From Nocardiopsis gilva YIM 90087 (GTDB lineage Bacteria > Actinomycetota > Actinomycetes > Streptosporangiales > Streptosporangiaceae), in NCBI RefSeq assembly GCF_002263495.1, contig NZ_CP022753.1, positions 2,728,001-2,792,000 of the forward strand: 64,000 nucleotides of DNA. Direction: 5' to 3'. Every line of letters begins with the position of its first letter. The first letter of the stretch is position 1. Below, one piece after another: positions 1-8,855 of the stretch. Below the pieces are notes generated by a model. That model saw nothing but the letters and a program-made list of their open reading frames with translations, was not told the DNA's origin and did no database searches. Position numbers and translations under genes: made by a program.

Positions 1-22
1 AACCGGATCTACAACTGGAGTA

Positions 23-1783
23 CTAGGTAAGGACCTGAGACCTGACGAGGTCCTGATAAAGGTCATCAGAGTCCATCAGCTCATCGTGGCGTCCGGTGAC
101 CCGGACACGGCCGGACTCCATCACGATGATCCGGTCGGCCTGGCTTACTGTCGACAGCCGATGGGCGACCACAATGACGGTCGCATGCTCAGCGATTTCC
201 GTGATGGTCCTCTTGAGTGCGGCCTCGTTCGCGGCATCCAGCTGGGATGTTACCTCATCCAGCAGCAGCACACGCGGCTTCCTCAGTAGCGCACGTGCGA
301 TAGCGATGCGTTGCCGCTCACCGCCGGAAACGGTGGCACCCCGATGGCCAATCTCTCCGTCAAGGCCCCCGGGCAGGGTCGATGTGAGGTCGGTCAGCCG
401 GGCGAGCTCCACTGCACGGCTAATTTCTTCCTCGGTTGCATCCGGCGCGGATATGGTCAAGTTCTCCCGCAGGGAGCCGTCGAAGACGGGGGAATCCTGT
501 TCAACGTATCCAATATTCGAGCGAAGTTCGCGGAGCGGCCATTCGGTCACGTCCTTCCCGTCGATCGCTAAGCTTCCGTCGGCTGCGTCATAAAAACGCT
601 CGATGAGGGAGAGGAGCGTTGTCTTTCCCGTACCCGATGGGCCGACGATAGCTGTGAGTCCCGGACCGTCGACGCTGAAGGAGACGTTGGTCAAGACGTT
701 GGTGCTATCGGCGTCGTACGCGAAGTTGACTCGGTCGAATACGACAGTGGCCGGAGCGGGGGCGGCACCGCACGTCCGGTGGTCGGCCACGTCCAGTTCT
801 GTCTCCGTCTCCAACAGAGCGGTCTCCTCGATGCGCCGCAGTGCGGCCAACCCGGTCTGCAGAACCGTGATACCGGAGAGAGTTGAGAAGACGGGCTGCA
901 TGAGGTAAAAAATGAGTAGCAGATATGCGATCAGTGAGGATATCTCAAGCGCGTTCGAGCTCACCCGGGATGCCCCGACGGCGAGAACGATCAAGAACGC
1001 CAGGTTCACGGATATCCAGCCGAGTGTCCCGGTACCGGCCTGCCAGCCGGCAACTGCTACGCCCTTCCTCCAGGCTCGGTCTGCCACCGTGCCAAGTTGC
1101 GCCATCTCGGAATGCTCGGCGGAGAAGGATTTAAATGTCCGATAGGCTCCGAATACGCGCTCCAAACGTGCACCCATCTCACCCACCGCGCTTTGCGTGG
1201 CGAAAGCAGACTTGGCGAGGTGGGGGATGATTCTGGTGAGAATCAGGACTACTACGATAGCCACCGCGACTGTTATTCCAAACAGGACCGCGTCCAGATA
1301 GAACATGATCGCGAGGCCCAGTACGAGAAGCACAACTCCACTGACGAGTTGAGTTATGCTATTTGTTACTACGTTGCGCAACAGATTCGTGTCGGAGGTG
1401 ACACGGGAGATGAGGTCTCCAGGTTTCAGGCGATCCACCTCCGACATCCGCAGACGCAATAGTCGCGCGACCAGTTCGCGGCGGATGTGCAGGACAAGTG
1501 TGTGCGCCGTCCGCTCGAGGACGTAACCACCGAGCGCGGACATGAGCGCACTCACGAGTATCAAGCCGGAAAGGACAACCAACGACCTGGCGAGCGCATC
1601 GCCATTTCCCAGAGATTCGACAACGTACTTCGCAAATAGCGGCTGAGCCAATCCAACAGCCCCGCCCGCGAAATTCAGAACCCCGCCCAGGAGTAACGAG
1701 GTGCGATGCGCACGCAGTCGTGTCCACAATTTTCGTAGCGGCGGTGCGGAGGTTTCCGCTGCGTGCTTTGTCTTGCCGGTCAT
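23..1783 (-). CDS. ABC transporter, fused membrane and ATPase domains (probable RiPP exporter)
   Basis: Half-size exporter of about 586 residues: six hydrophobic segments in the first 300 residues, then a nucleotide-binding domain with Walker A (VGPSGTGKTTLL), signature (VSGGERQRIAIARALL) and Walker B (VLLLDEVTSQLD). It would act as a homodimer in the inner membrane. There is no N-terminal C39 peptidase domain, so it would not cleave a leader itself. It is the last gene of the minus-strand RiPP operon, so export of the mature peptide is the likely role; this is inferred from position. I chose the ATG at 1783 because AAGGGGATG lies just upstream; a GTG at 1813, directly after the previous stop, is the alternative. 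Base composition is A+T-richer than the window core. Confidence 0.85.
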   Translation of the reverse strand: MTGKTKHAAETSAPPLRKLWTRLRAHRTSLLLGGVLNFAGGAVGLAQPLFAKYVVESLGNGDALARSLVVLSGLILVSALMSALGGYVLERTAHTLVLHIRRELVARLLRLRMSEVDRLKPGDLISRVTSDTNLLRNVVTNSITQLVSGVVLLVLGLAIMFYLDAVLFGITVAVAIVVVLILTRIIPHLAKSAFATQSAVGEMGARLERVFGAYRTFKSFSAEHSEMAQLGTVADRAWRKGVAVAGWQAGTGTLGWISVNLAFLIVLAVGASRVSSNALEISSLIAYLLLIFYLMQPVFSTLSGITVLQTGLAALRRIEETALLETETELDVADHRTCGAAPAPATVVFDRVNFAYDADSTNVLTNVSFSVDGPGLTAIVGPSGTGKTTLLSLIERFYDAADGSLAIDGKDVTEWPLRELRSNIGYVEQDSPVFDGSLRENLTISAPDATEEEISRAVELARLTDLTSTLPGGLDGEIGHRGATVSGGERQRIAIARALLRKPRVLLLDEVTSQLDAANEAALKRTITEIAEHATVIVVAHRLSTVSQADRIIVMESGRVRVTGRHDELMDSDDLYQDLVRSQVLT

Positions 1784-1819
1784 ATATTCATCCCCTTCGT
1801 TGAGTGGAATCACTCCCGT

Positions 1820-2416
1820 CTACGCGAACTTTCTTATCAGACGGCGTCCCGCCTCAGCCTTGGCATGCCATTCCGCCACCAGTTGATCCCATTCATCTCC
1901 GCCAAGGCCTCCATTGCGGCGGACGATGCCGTTCTCAATATGGATAAAAAATGGCGTGGCCTTGCGCGGGTTATACGTCTTTTCCAGTTCATGGCCGAGA
2001 GGGACGAAGAGCACCTTTGCTGGAATTCTGAACTCTTTGACCATCTCCTCCGTTGCCGGCCGACTATCCTTCTGCTCGTCGTACGTTACGAGTACGAGTT
2101 CGCTGTTGGCGCGCTGTGCGATCGCGAAGAGTCTACTGATAGTGGGAAAATGGGAGCGGCAGGTAGCGCATCCGTGATAAAAGAATACGAATGTGACGGC
2201 ACGGTTTTCGTACTCGCGGAGTGAGAATGGACGACCATCTAGGGTCGTCGCCTCGAAGGGCGGAGCGGCCGCTCCTGTCGGAACACTCGGGACCTCCGGG
2301 GAAGCTGAAGCGGGCGGAGGCACTCCCTTTCTCATCTTGCTGGCCAGCCGCAATGTGAGGAGGAGGTTGAACGAGACAACGACCCACAGCACAGCAAGCA
2401 CGGATTCTGTGCTCAT
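1820..2416 (-). CDS. Membrane-anchored thioredoxin-fold (TlpA/MauD-like) redox protein
   Basis: About 198 residues. An N-terminal hydrophobic segment (residues 5-25) is a membrane anchor, followed by a Pro-rich linker and a redoxin domain with a Cys-X-X-Cys site in FYHGCATCRSHFP. The family moves electrons to or from substrate cysteines outside the membrane. The start ATG overlaps the stop of the upstream MauE-like gene (TGATG), with AAGGA a few bases before, so the two are translationally coupled. A MauE-like membrane protein next to a thioredoxin-fold protein is a known redox pairing. The precursor of this operon has two cysteines, so disulfide formation or protection of those residues is a reasonable inferred job. 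Confidence 0.8.
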   Translation of the reverse strand: MSTESVLAVLWVVVSFNLLLTLRLASKMRKGVPPPASASPEVPSVPTGAAAPPFEATTLDGRPFSLREYENRAVTFVFFYHGCATCRSHFPTISRLFAIAQRANSELVLVTYDEQKDSRPATEEMVKEFRIPAKVLFVPLGHELEKTYNPRKATPFFIHIENGIVRRNGGLGGDEWDQLVAEWHAKAEAGRRLIRKFA

Positions 2417-2988
2417 CACATTTCCTTAGCTGGAGCATGGTCTTCGGTCGCCGCGTTGGAGAACGCCCAGGAGACCTGACGCAGGTGAAGACTGACGGTA
2501 ACCCACACGACCACGGACGCAAGGACTACGATCCCGTCCCATGAGACGGGAGATGCTGTGGCAGGGCCCCACTCCAGAGCCACGTACATTCCTGCGGCCG
2601 GGACGAGAGATAGCAGAATATTACGGATAACGTCAGCGGGAGATACCGGATCAGTGGTGGAGCCGAAGCAGTTGCATGAGACCTGTCGGCCGCGGGCGAG
2701 CGAGTTGACCAGGGTCGCAGAAAATGCAAGAAGCAGGAAAAGTGCCGTGCTGAATCCCCACTGCAGCGCGGCGCCGCCGACGAGCATCATGAGGCCAATG
2801 AGCAGTTCAACGATTATCACTGCCTGGGCGAGAGGACGCGCGTATGACGCTGGAAGACTGAGCAGGGAGCGGATGCTGTCCGTAAAACTCGACAGGTCCC
2901 TCAGCTTGTTCACAGCAGCGAGAGTGAACACCGTCCATATCACCATCCGGCAGAACAGCATCGCGTGCTCGGAAAACGGAGCCAACAT
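2416..2988 (-). CDS. MauE/DoxX-like redox-associated membrane protein
   Basis: 190 residues with about four to five hydrophobic segments. A Cys-X-Cys-Phe motif (SCNCFGS) sits between the third and fourth segments, as in MauE-like proteins, which work with a thioredoxin-like partner in exported disulfide chemistry. It starts at an ATG after AAAGGAAAAAGCA. Its stop overlaps the start of the redoxin gene downstream. A second protein with the equivalent motif (DCGCFGS) lies at 9917-10477 beside a DsbA-like protein, so this copy seems dedicated to the RiPP operon. The specific substrate is inferred. Confidence 0.8.
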   Translation of the reverse strand: MLAPFSEHAMLFCRMVIWTVFTLAAVNKLRDLSSFTDSIRSLLSLPASYARPLAQAVIIVELLIGLMMLVGGAALQWGFSTALFLLLAFSATLVNSLARGRQVSCNCFGSTTDPVSPADVIRNILLSLVPAAGMYVALEWGPATASPVSWDGIVVLASVVVWVTVSLHLRQVSWAFSNAATEDHAPAKEM

Positions 2989-3006
2989 TGCTTTTTCCTT
3001 TATGGA

Positions 3007-3918
3007 CTACCTGGTGCCGTCTGGTGTGGCACTTCGCCAATAAATCTTCGGTATACTTCCTTCTGTGGCTGCCAGCGAAGTACTTCCGTATACGCGTTCG
3101 GCATGATACCCGTGTCCACTCACGATTGTGCCCAGTACCTGCTCCTCGGCATCGCGCGGGTTTGTATAGTGTTCGCGGATGATGTGGGTGCACTCCCACA
3201 TCGCGTTCTCTTCTTCACGAGTGGGGAAATGAATGTTCAACCCCAATTGTTGCGCATCTCGTCGGGTGATGGCATGGGAGTGACTATGGTACCCGGTGAC
3301 GAGGTGGTCGATAACTCTCTGTCGCTCGTCTTCTGTCCAGTCGAGTCGCTGATGTGCTAGGAGTTCTGCAGCTATCGAGCGGACATTCATGTCGGCTCGG
3401 TAAAAGGCGCCCAGTGTGGCTGGAAAAAACCACTGGGAGAGTGCCCGGAATGTCTCGTTTTCTGACTCCGTGGGGCATATTGAGAACCATGTGCTTGCCA
3501 TCTCCCGAAAGGCGCGAATTTCTTCGGTGGAGATTTTCTTGGGCATGTTCGCACTGGCTCCGCTTGCCGATATGTGCGGATCGATTGGACCGAGACGGGC
3601 CATGGGGCCGAGGGTCAGTTTGTGCGCGGCCAGGCAGAGCAGTGTTCCCGATGAGACCGAGTTGTCTGGAACCATGATGTTGAGCTCGTCGCAGAACTCG
3701 TACAGCAACAGAGCAATGCGTCTCGTTACATCTATCTCTCCGCCGTTCGTATAGAGGACCATATTTAGTTCGCGAGCACCTTTCATCGAGCGCAGGCACT
3801 CATACAGAAAATAGATGTCCGTATCACTGAACTCGTGTACGACGTATGCGATAACGGGACCGTTTCGCGAACGCTCGAGAGTGGAGAGAGCTTCGACGAC
3901 CTGAGGTGGGATGCTCAT
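3007..3918 (-). CDS. SDH-family Clp-fold serine protease, candidate leader peptidase
   Basis: 303 residues resembling the serine dehydrogenase proteinase (SDH/SppA-like) group with a ClpP-crotonase fold. An oxyanion-type segment LYTNGGEIDVTRR lies near residue 55. The nucleophile region VSSGTLLCLAAHKLTLG (candidate Ser89) is followed by ARLGPIDP, typical of the family. No signal peptide or membrane segment precedes the catalytic core, so it is probably cytoplasmic. Its start overlaps the end of the ATP-grasp gene (ATGA), so the ligase and protease are co-translated. Removal of the precursor leader is the natural inferred role, since the exporter has no peptidase domain. This is an uncommon protease type for a RiPP cluster. 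Confidence 0.75.
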   Translation of the reverse strand: MSIPPQVVEALSTLERSRNGPVIAYVVHEFSDTDIYFLYECLRSMKGARELNMVLYTNGGEIDVTRRIALLLYEFCDELNIMVPDNSVSSGTLLCLAAHKLTLGPMARLGPIDPHISASGASANMPKKISTEEIRAFREMASTWFSICPTESENETFRALSQWFFPATLGAFYRADMNVRSIAAELLAHQRLDWTEDERQRVIDHLVTGYHSHSHAITRRDAQQLGLNIHFPTREEENAMWECTHIIREHYTNPRDAEEQVLGTIVSGHGYHAERVYGSTSLAATEGSIPKIYWRSATPDGTR

Positions 3919-4925
3919 GCGCCGCTACCTCTGATCAGCAGGGATGCCAGAGCATCGCACATCCTCAGCTCCGGCACAAGATGTTCGACGAACATGAATT
4001 GGCCTACCGGGTTGTTTTCGATGAATATATACCTGCCATCAGGCGTGAGAATTAGGTCAATAGCGCCGAAGAGAAGATCATAGCTCTGCACGAACTCCAC
4101 ACACAGCCGTTCGATGCCGTCCGGAAGCTTTGCCTTTCTATAGGGTATGTCCACGTCGAAGTGGCGGAAATCAACCTTCGTCTTGGGGTGCTCTTGGGAA
4201 TGAATCGCTGCCGTGAACACCTCGTCGCCGATGACCGTGACTCGGAGCTCGACATCCTTCTCGATGTACTCTTGGAACAAACACGGCGCCTGGCTGACAG
4301 ACTCCACGTGCTCCAGCTGATCCTCCGTGATCATCACTGTTGGAAGCTGAAGATCCGGAGGACGAACCCCCATCGCCCCGGCAGCTCCCATGATCGCTCC
4401 CGGGCCGGATATGCATTTGTAGATGATCTTTCCTGAGCACTGCTCATAGAACTGCTTCACACGTTCCGGATCGGTGGACACCAGCGTCCGGGGAGCTTCG
4501 AATCCCATGTTCTTGGCTCGGCCGAGCTGTTCGATCTTCCAGCTTGCGGCGCGAATTGCTGTGGGGTGACTGACCCAGCGACACGGGAGCGATGCCCACA
4601 GTCCACCTATCGCGTGATCGAGTTCGGCTGTCACGAACGCCTGTTCGTCATGCTCCATATCCGCCCCGGGATTATAGAATCCGGGACGTCGAACCAGGAC
4701 GGAACGCACATCTTCGAAGCCAAGGAAGGATTGTTGGTCCGACCCGATCGAAATACCGCCAGTCCACCCTTCGCCATTGAGGGAGAGGTTGAAGGCAGTC
4801 GAACCGGGAATTTCATCGGTGTTCAACCGGATCGGGTCATGGCCCAAGCTGTGCAGTTTGCTGGCCATGACATCAGAGTGTGCGTCCGTTGAACTTGTGA
4901 AAATGACAACCCGGGAGTTGTCCAT
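3915..4925 (-). CDS. ATP-grasp peptide ligase, graspetide (MvdD/TgmB-like) type
   Basis: About 336 residues. The pattern matches ATP-grasp enzymes that form omega-ester or omega-amide links in ribosomal peptides. It includes SHPTAIRAASWKIEQLGRA in the middle, then FQEYIEKDVELRVTVIGDEV and AAIHSQEHPKTKVDFRHFD in the nucleotide-binding half, and the metal-binding end FIENNPVGQFMF. Such enzymes activate Asp/Glu side-chain carboxylates as acyl phosphates and join them to Thr/Ser/Lys side chains of a precursor bound by its leader. The precursor gene lies just upstream on the same strand. The start is uncertain: ATG 4925 or in-frame GTG 4934. The gene starts 42 bases past a strong hairpin. Confidence 0.85.
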   Translation of the reverse strand: MDNSRVVIFTSSTDAHSDVMASKLHSLGHDPIRLNTDEIPGSTAFNLSLNGEGWTGGISIGSDQQSFLGFEDVRSVLVRRPGFYNPGADMEHDEQAFVTAELDHAIGGLWASLPCRWVSHPTAIRAASWKIEQLGRAKNMGFEAPRTLVSTDPERVKQFYEQCSGKIIYKCISGPGAIMGAAGAMGVRPPDLQLPTVMITEDQLEHVESVSQAPCLFQEYIEKDVELRVTVIGDEVFTAAIHSQEHPKTKVDFRHFDVDIPYRKAKLPDGIERLCVEFVQSYDLLFGAIDLILTPDGRYIFIENNPVGQFMFVEHLVPELRMCDALASLLIRGSGA

Positions 4926-4966
4926 ATCCTGCACCGCCAGTCAGCGTAAAACATCTCTCATGAGAA

Positions 4967-5000
4967 GTGCGGTGTGAATACCAGTGTATCCACACCGCAC
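4967..5000 (-). terminator. Intergenic hairpin between precursor gene and ligase gene
   Basis: A perfect 10-bp stem (GTGCGGTGTG at 4967-4976 against CACACCGCAC at 4991-5000). It continues after one mismatch with four more pairs around a CAGT loop. No T-run follows on the minus strand, so it may be a partial terminator or a 3' end stabiliser. Such stem-loops after a precursor gene commonly give more precursor transcript than enzyme transcript; that role is inferred here. Confidence 0.65.
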
Positions 5001-5066
5001 CCAACCGCTTGTTTCGCTGCGCAGCGTCACAGAGGCGGCATGCAACATTCTTCAACGGGGAGACAG

Positions 5067-5270
5067 TCAGCCACCACAGATAGGCGGACCCATGTCACTG
5101 AGCGAACGCTCGTAGGAGATCGGCCCAATGCCGAACGTCGTGCACAGGCGAACGTCGATCGCGCTCGCCTCAGACGTCCCAGTCCAAGAGGAGGCCTCGG
5201 GTTGCTGGGTGTCGTTTACAGAGATTTCACTTTCGCGCGAAGCGATGTTCATGCCAAACGGCGTAGCCAT
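5067..5270 (-). CDS. Putative graspetide-type RiPP precursor peptide
   Basis: 67 residues, first gene of the operon. It begins MATPFGMN; a Pro-Phe-Gly type motif near the N-terminus fits the leader recognition element of ATP-grasp-target peptides in actinobacteria (from memory of the family, not a search). The middle is polar and disordered. The C-terminal third, from Cys43, holds TTFGIGP, SYERSLSD and a final PPICGG. This gives Thr/Ser nucleophiles and Glu54/Asp59 acceptors for ester rings, plus Cys43 and Cys65. The start is fixed by AAAGGAGGTGA seven bases upstream, far stronger than for most genes here, as expected for a highly made peptide. Class assignment rests on the adjacent ligase. 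Confidence 0.72.
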   Translation of the reverse strand: MATPFGMNIASRESEISVNDTQQPEASSWTGTSEASAIDVRLCTTFGIGPISYERSLSDMGPPICGG

Positions 5271-5272
5271 GT

Positions 5273-5284
5273 TTTCACCTCCTT
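5273..5284 (-). promoter_or_regulatory. Near-consensus Shine-Dalgarno of the precursor gene
   Basis: Reading the minus strand, AAAGGAGGTGA precedes the ATG at 5270 by a short AT-rich spacer. It matches the anti-Shine-Dalgarno almost fully. This fixes the start of the small gene and separates it from the many random short frames of the region. Confidence 0.8.
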
Positions 5285-5303
5285 TCCCGTGGATTGCGGC
5301 GTC

Positions 5304-5332
5304 AAGTTATCGAACTATCGCTAGATGTGCAA
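5304..5332 (-). promoter_or_regulatory. Candidate promoter of the RiPP operon
   Basis: On the minus strand TTGCAC (5332-5327) and TAACTT (5309-5304) are 17 bases apart, fitting a vegetative actinobacterial promoter of the TTGnnn/TAnnnT kind. Transcription would start around 5297 and give a short leader before the precursor ATG. Pattern match only. Confidence 0.35.
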
Positions 5333-5928
5333 TTAGCCCGAATCCATCGCCTCCACGTCGATCAGTTGACGCCCACTGCTGGTATCTAGTAATGGGGTAT
5401 GGTTTTTGTCCTTCTCGGGGGTATATGGATGGTGCTGGACTTGCAGTAAGTTTGGGTGGTGGATAACAAATGTGCGGTATAGCGAGAGTCAAACTCTGGA
5501 AATAATTCTCTCGCGCACTGAGCATTCCCGGATTGTTGAGAGACTCCCGGTGTTGGTGCGGTCTGTGGCTCCGGGGAGTTCTGGGCGTCGTAGGCGGCGC
5601 CGTCCTCGACCGGTGGGACATTGCTGAGCTCACAGTGGAGCCGGGTGCCGGGGAGCTGCTCGCGTGCTCCACATTCTCACCAGCCGTTTCGACGTAGCCG
5701 GGTGACAGCGAACATGTCCCGCAGCGGAGCTGCGCGCCCAACGCCGCGGTCTGGTACACGTTGCTGGTCGACCCGTTGACCAAGCGGTCGCTGATCGTCG
5801 ACCGCCACTGCCGAGGGCCCGTGTCCCCCAGCTGCGATCTAGGCTGGCGACTCCTGATACCTGTCGTGTTCGCAGTTGCCGACATGGCCGAAGGTCCTGT
5901 GAACGTCGATGAACAGCACGGAGTACCC
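5333..5928. other. Gene-poor junction between RiPP operon and trp region
   Basis: About 600 bases with no convincing gene on either strand. Composition rises from A+T-richer near 5.3-5.5 kb to the typical high G+C beyond about 5.55 kb, so the edge of the acquired segment may lie near 5.5 kb. A 7-bp inverted repeat (GCGAGAG at 5482-5488, CTCTCGC at 5508-5514) is present. Frames crossing 5.6-5.9 kb show no recognisable family. Confidence 0.5.
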
Positions 5929-6363
5929 ATGACCGACACACCGCTCCTGAGTCGCATCCAACGCCGCCTGCACCCCGCCACGGCGCCCCTCCTCCTGGGT
6001 GCGGTCGGCATCGCCGGGGCGATCATGGTCCACTTCATCGACCCGCACGAGCCCGGGCACTACCCGACCTGCCCCTGGCTGATGATGACCGGGACGTTCT
6101 GCCCCGGCTGCGGCAGTATGCGGGCCATCAACGCGCTCACCAACCTCGACCTCACCGGCGCGCTGCGGATGAACGTCCTGACGATCGCGCTGCTTCCGGT
6201 GATGGCGTACTCCTACGCCAAGTGGGTGTACTACTCCTTCCGCCCGCCGACCGAGCACGTCAGGGCCGCACACCCCTTCTGGCTCTGGCTGTTCCTCGGG
6301 GTCATCCTGGCCTTCTGGGTGGTGCGCAATCTCCCGTTCGCCTCGGTCCTCGCACCGGGGTGA
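5929..6363 (+). CDS. DUF2752 family membrane protein
   Basis: 144 residues. It has the DUF2752 signature CPWLMMTGTFCPGCGSMRAINAL, in which three cysteines (CPW, FCPGCG) precede a short helix, then two further hydrophobic segments toward the C-terminus. The family is of unknown function and is common in actinobacteria near the trp genes. I chose the ATG at 5929 over longer frames because the domain begins soon after it. It lies upstream of trpC with 209 bases between. Confidence 0.8.
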   Translation: MTDTPLLSRIQRRLHPATAPLLLGAVGIAGAIMVHFIDPHEPGHYPTCPWLMMTGTFCPGCGSMRAINALTNLDLTGALRMNVLTIALLPVMAYSYAKWVYYSFRPPTEHVRAAHPFWLWLFLGVILAFWVVRNLPFASVLAPG

Positions 6364-6413
6364 CACACAGGGGAGGGCGGTGACGGCCCTCACCCGGAAC
6401 ACGGCTACGATCG

Positions 6414-6465
6414 AAGGCACAGGATCCCCGGTCCGCCTCGGCCCGAAAATGAGATCCTGTGCCTT
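6414..6465 (+). terminator. Stem-loop ahead of trpC (terminator or trp leader structure)
   Basis: AAGGCACAGGATC (6414-6426) pairs fully with GATCCTGTGCCTT (6453-6465) across a 26-base loop, followed by TCG. It sits after the DUF2752 gene and about 110 bases before trpC, so it may end the upstream transcript or act in a trp leader. I see no Trp-rich leader peptide in front of it. Confidence 0.5.
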
Positions 6466-6572
6466 TCGCGTACGAGCGCGGGCAACGGGGCACCGGCCCG
6501 GCCTCGCGCGTTCGATACATTCGGCCGTGCCCGGCCGAAAGATGTCCGGCTATTTGGAGGGGGCAGTCCCAC

Positions 6573-7379
6573 GTGAGCGTGCTCGACGAGATCCTTGACG
6601 GGGTACGCGCCGATCTCGCGGAACGGCAGGCGGCCACGCCCCTCGAGCGGCTCAAGGAGATGGCGGGGTCCGTGCCCTGGCCGAAGGACGTCGTGGCGGC
6701 CCTCCGCAGCCCCGGTGTCCAGGTCATCGCCGAGGTCAAGCGCTCCAGCCCGTCCAAGGGATCCCTCGCCCCCATCGCCGACCCGGCCTCGCTCGCCCGC
6801 GACTACTCCGCCGGGGGCGCGTGCCTGATCAGCGTGCTGACCGAGCAGCGCCGCTTCAGCGGCAGCCTGGCCGACCTCGCGGCGGTGCGCGCCGCGGTCG
6901 ACACCCCGCTGCTGCGCAAAGACTTCGTGGTCAGCTCCTACCAGCTGTGGGAGGCGCGGGTCCACGGCGCCGACGCGGTCCTGCTGATCGTCGCCGCCCT
7001 GGAGCAGGACGCCCTGGTCTCCCTGGTGGAGCGGGCCGAATCGCTGGGTCTGACCCCGCTGGTGGAGGTGCACGACGAGGACGAGGTCCAGCGCGCCCTC
7101 GACGCCGGCGCCACCGTCATCGGTGTCAACGCCCGCAACCTCAAGACCCTCGAAGTCGACCGCGGCACCTTCACCCGCCTCGCCCCGCTCATCCCCGACG
7201 ACCGCATCCGGGTCGCCGAGTCCGGTGTCCGCGGCCCGCACGACCTGCTGGCCTACGCCAGCGCCGGGGCCGACGCCGTGCTCGTCGGGGAGAGCCTGGT
7301 GCGCGGCCGCAACCCGCGTGAAGCCGTCGCCGACCTGGTCACCGCGGGCGCTCACCCGGCACTGCGGGACCGGCACTGA
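6573..7379 (+). CDS. trpC: Indole-3-glycerol phosphate synthase
   Basis: 268 residues with a TIM-barrel fold. It converts carboxyphenylaminodeoxyribulose phosphate to indole-3-glycerol phosphate in tryptophan synthesis. Clear motifs are [15 protein letters not shown] (the catalytic lysine region), [21 protein letters not shown] and IRVAESGV, ending with the phosphate-binding [13 protein letters not shown]. The GTG at 6573 is preferred because TTTGGAGGGGG lies upstream and family proteins begin near SVLDEIL; a longer frame upstream has no support. It is followed at once by a TGATG-coupled small frame, then trpB and trpA. Confidence 0.95.
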   Translation: MSVLDEILDGVRADLAERQAATPLERLKEMAGSVPWPKDVVAALRSPGVQVIAEVKRSSPSKGSLAPIADPASLARDYSAGGACLISVLTEQRRFSGSLADLAAVRAAVDTPLLRKDFVVSSYQLWEARVHGADAVLLIVAALEQDALVSLVERAESLGLTPLVEVHDEDEVQRALDAGATVIGVNARNLKTLEVDRGTFTRLAPLIPDDRIRVAESGVRGPHDLLAYASAGADAVLVGESLVRGRNPREAVADLVTAGAHPALRDRH

Positions 7380-7456
7380 TGACCACGGTGACCATGTGTC
7401 CGCGACGGGGGATCGGCACCGACCGGCGGCCCGCCATGCCCGGGCGATGGCGCTAG
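7379..7456 (+). CDS. Small TrpM-position peptide (25 residues)
   Basis: An ATG overlapping the trpC stop (TGATG) opens a 25-residue basic frame, [17 protein letters not shown] and on. In Streptomyces a small gene, trpM, lies at this place between trpC and trpB. Position and coupling are the only evidence; the sequence is short and I cannot show homology. Confidence 0.3.
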   Translation: MTTVTMCPRRGIGTDRRPAMPGRWR

Positions 7457-7604
7457 GGAGCCCGACGCAGTAGTGGAAGTGCGGCACCCGCCCCTCCCTC
7501 CATCCTCGGGTTCCCGTCGCCTGCGGACCGACATCCGTCCATCGGTCGGTATGCCCGCGTCGGAAAACCGGCGTGCCGACCGCACTGATCCCGTGAGAGT
7601 CACC

Positions 7605-8851
<1,247 letters not shown>

Positions 8852-8855
<4 letters not shown>

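Noticed and set aside
4873-5055. 60-residue minus-strand frame with four cysteines, a possible second precursor
   Set aside because: It overlaps the hairpin and the ligase start, and has no Shine-Dalgarno.
5470-5505. Tiny frame starting Met-Cys-Gly-Ile, like a class II glutamine amidotransferase
   Set aside because: Stops after 11 residues and nothing downstream continues it; chance is likely.
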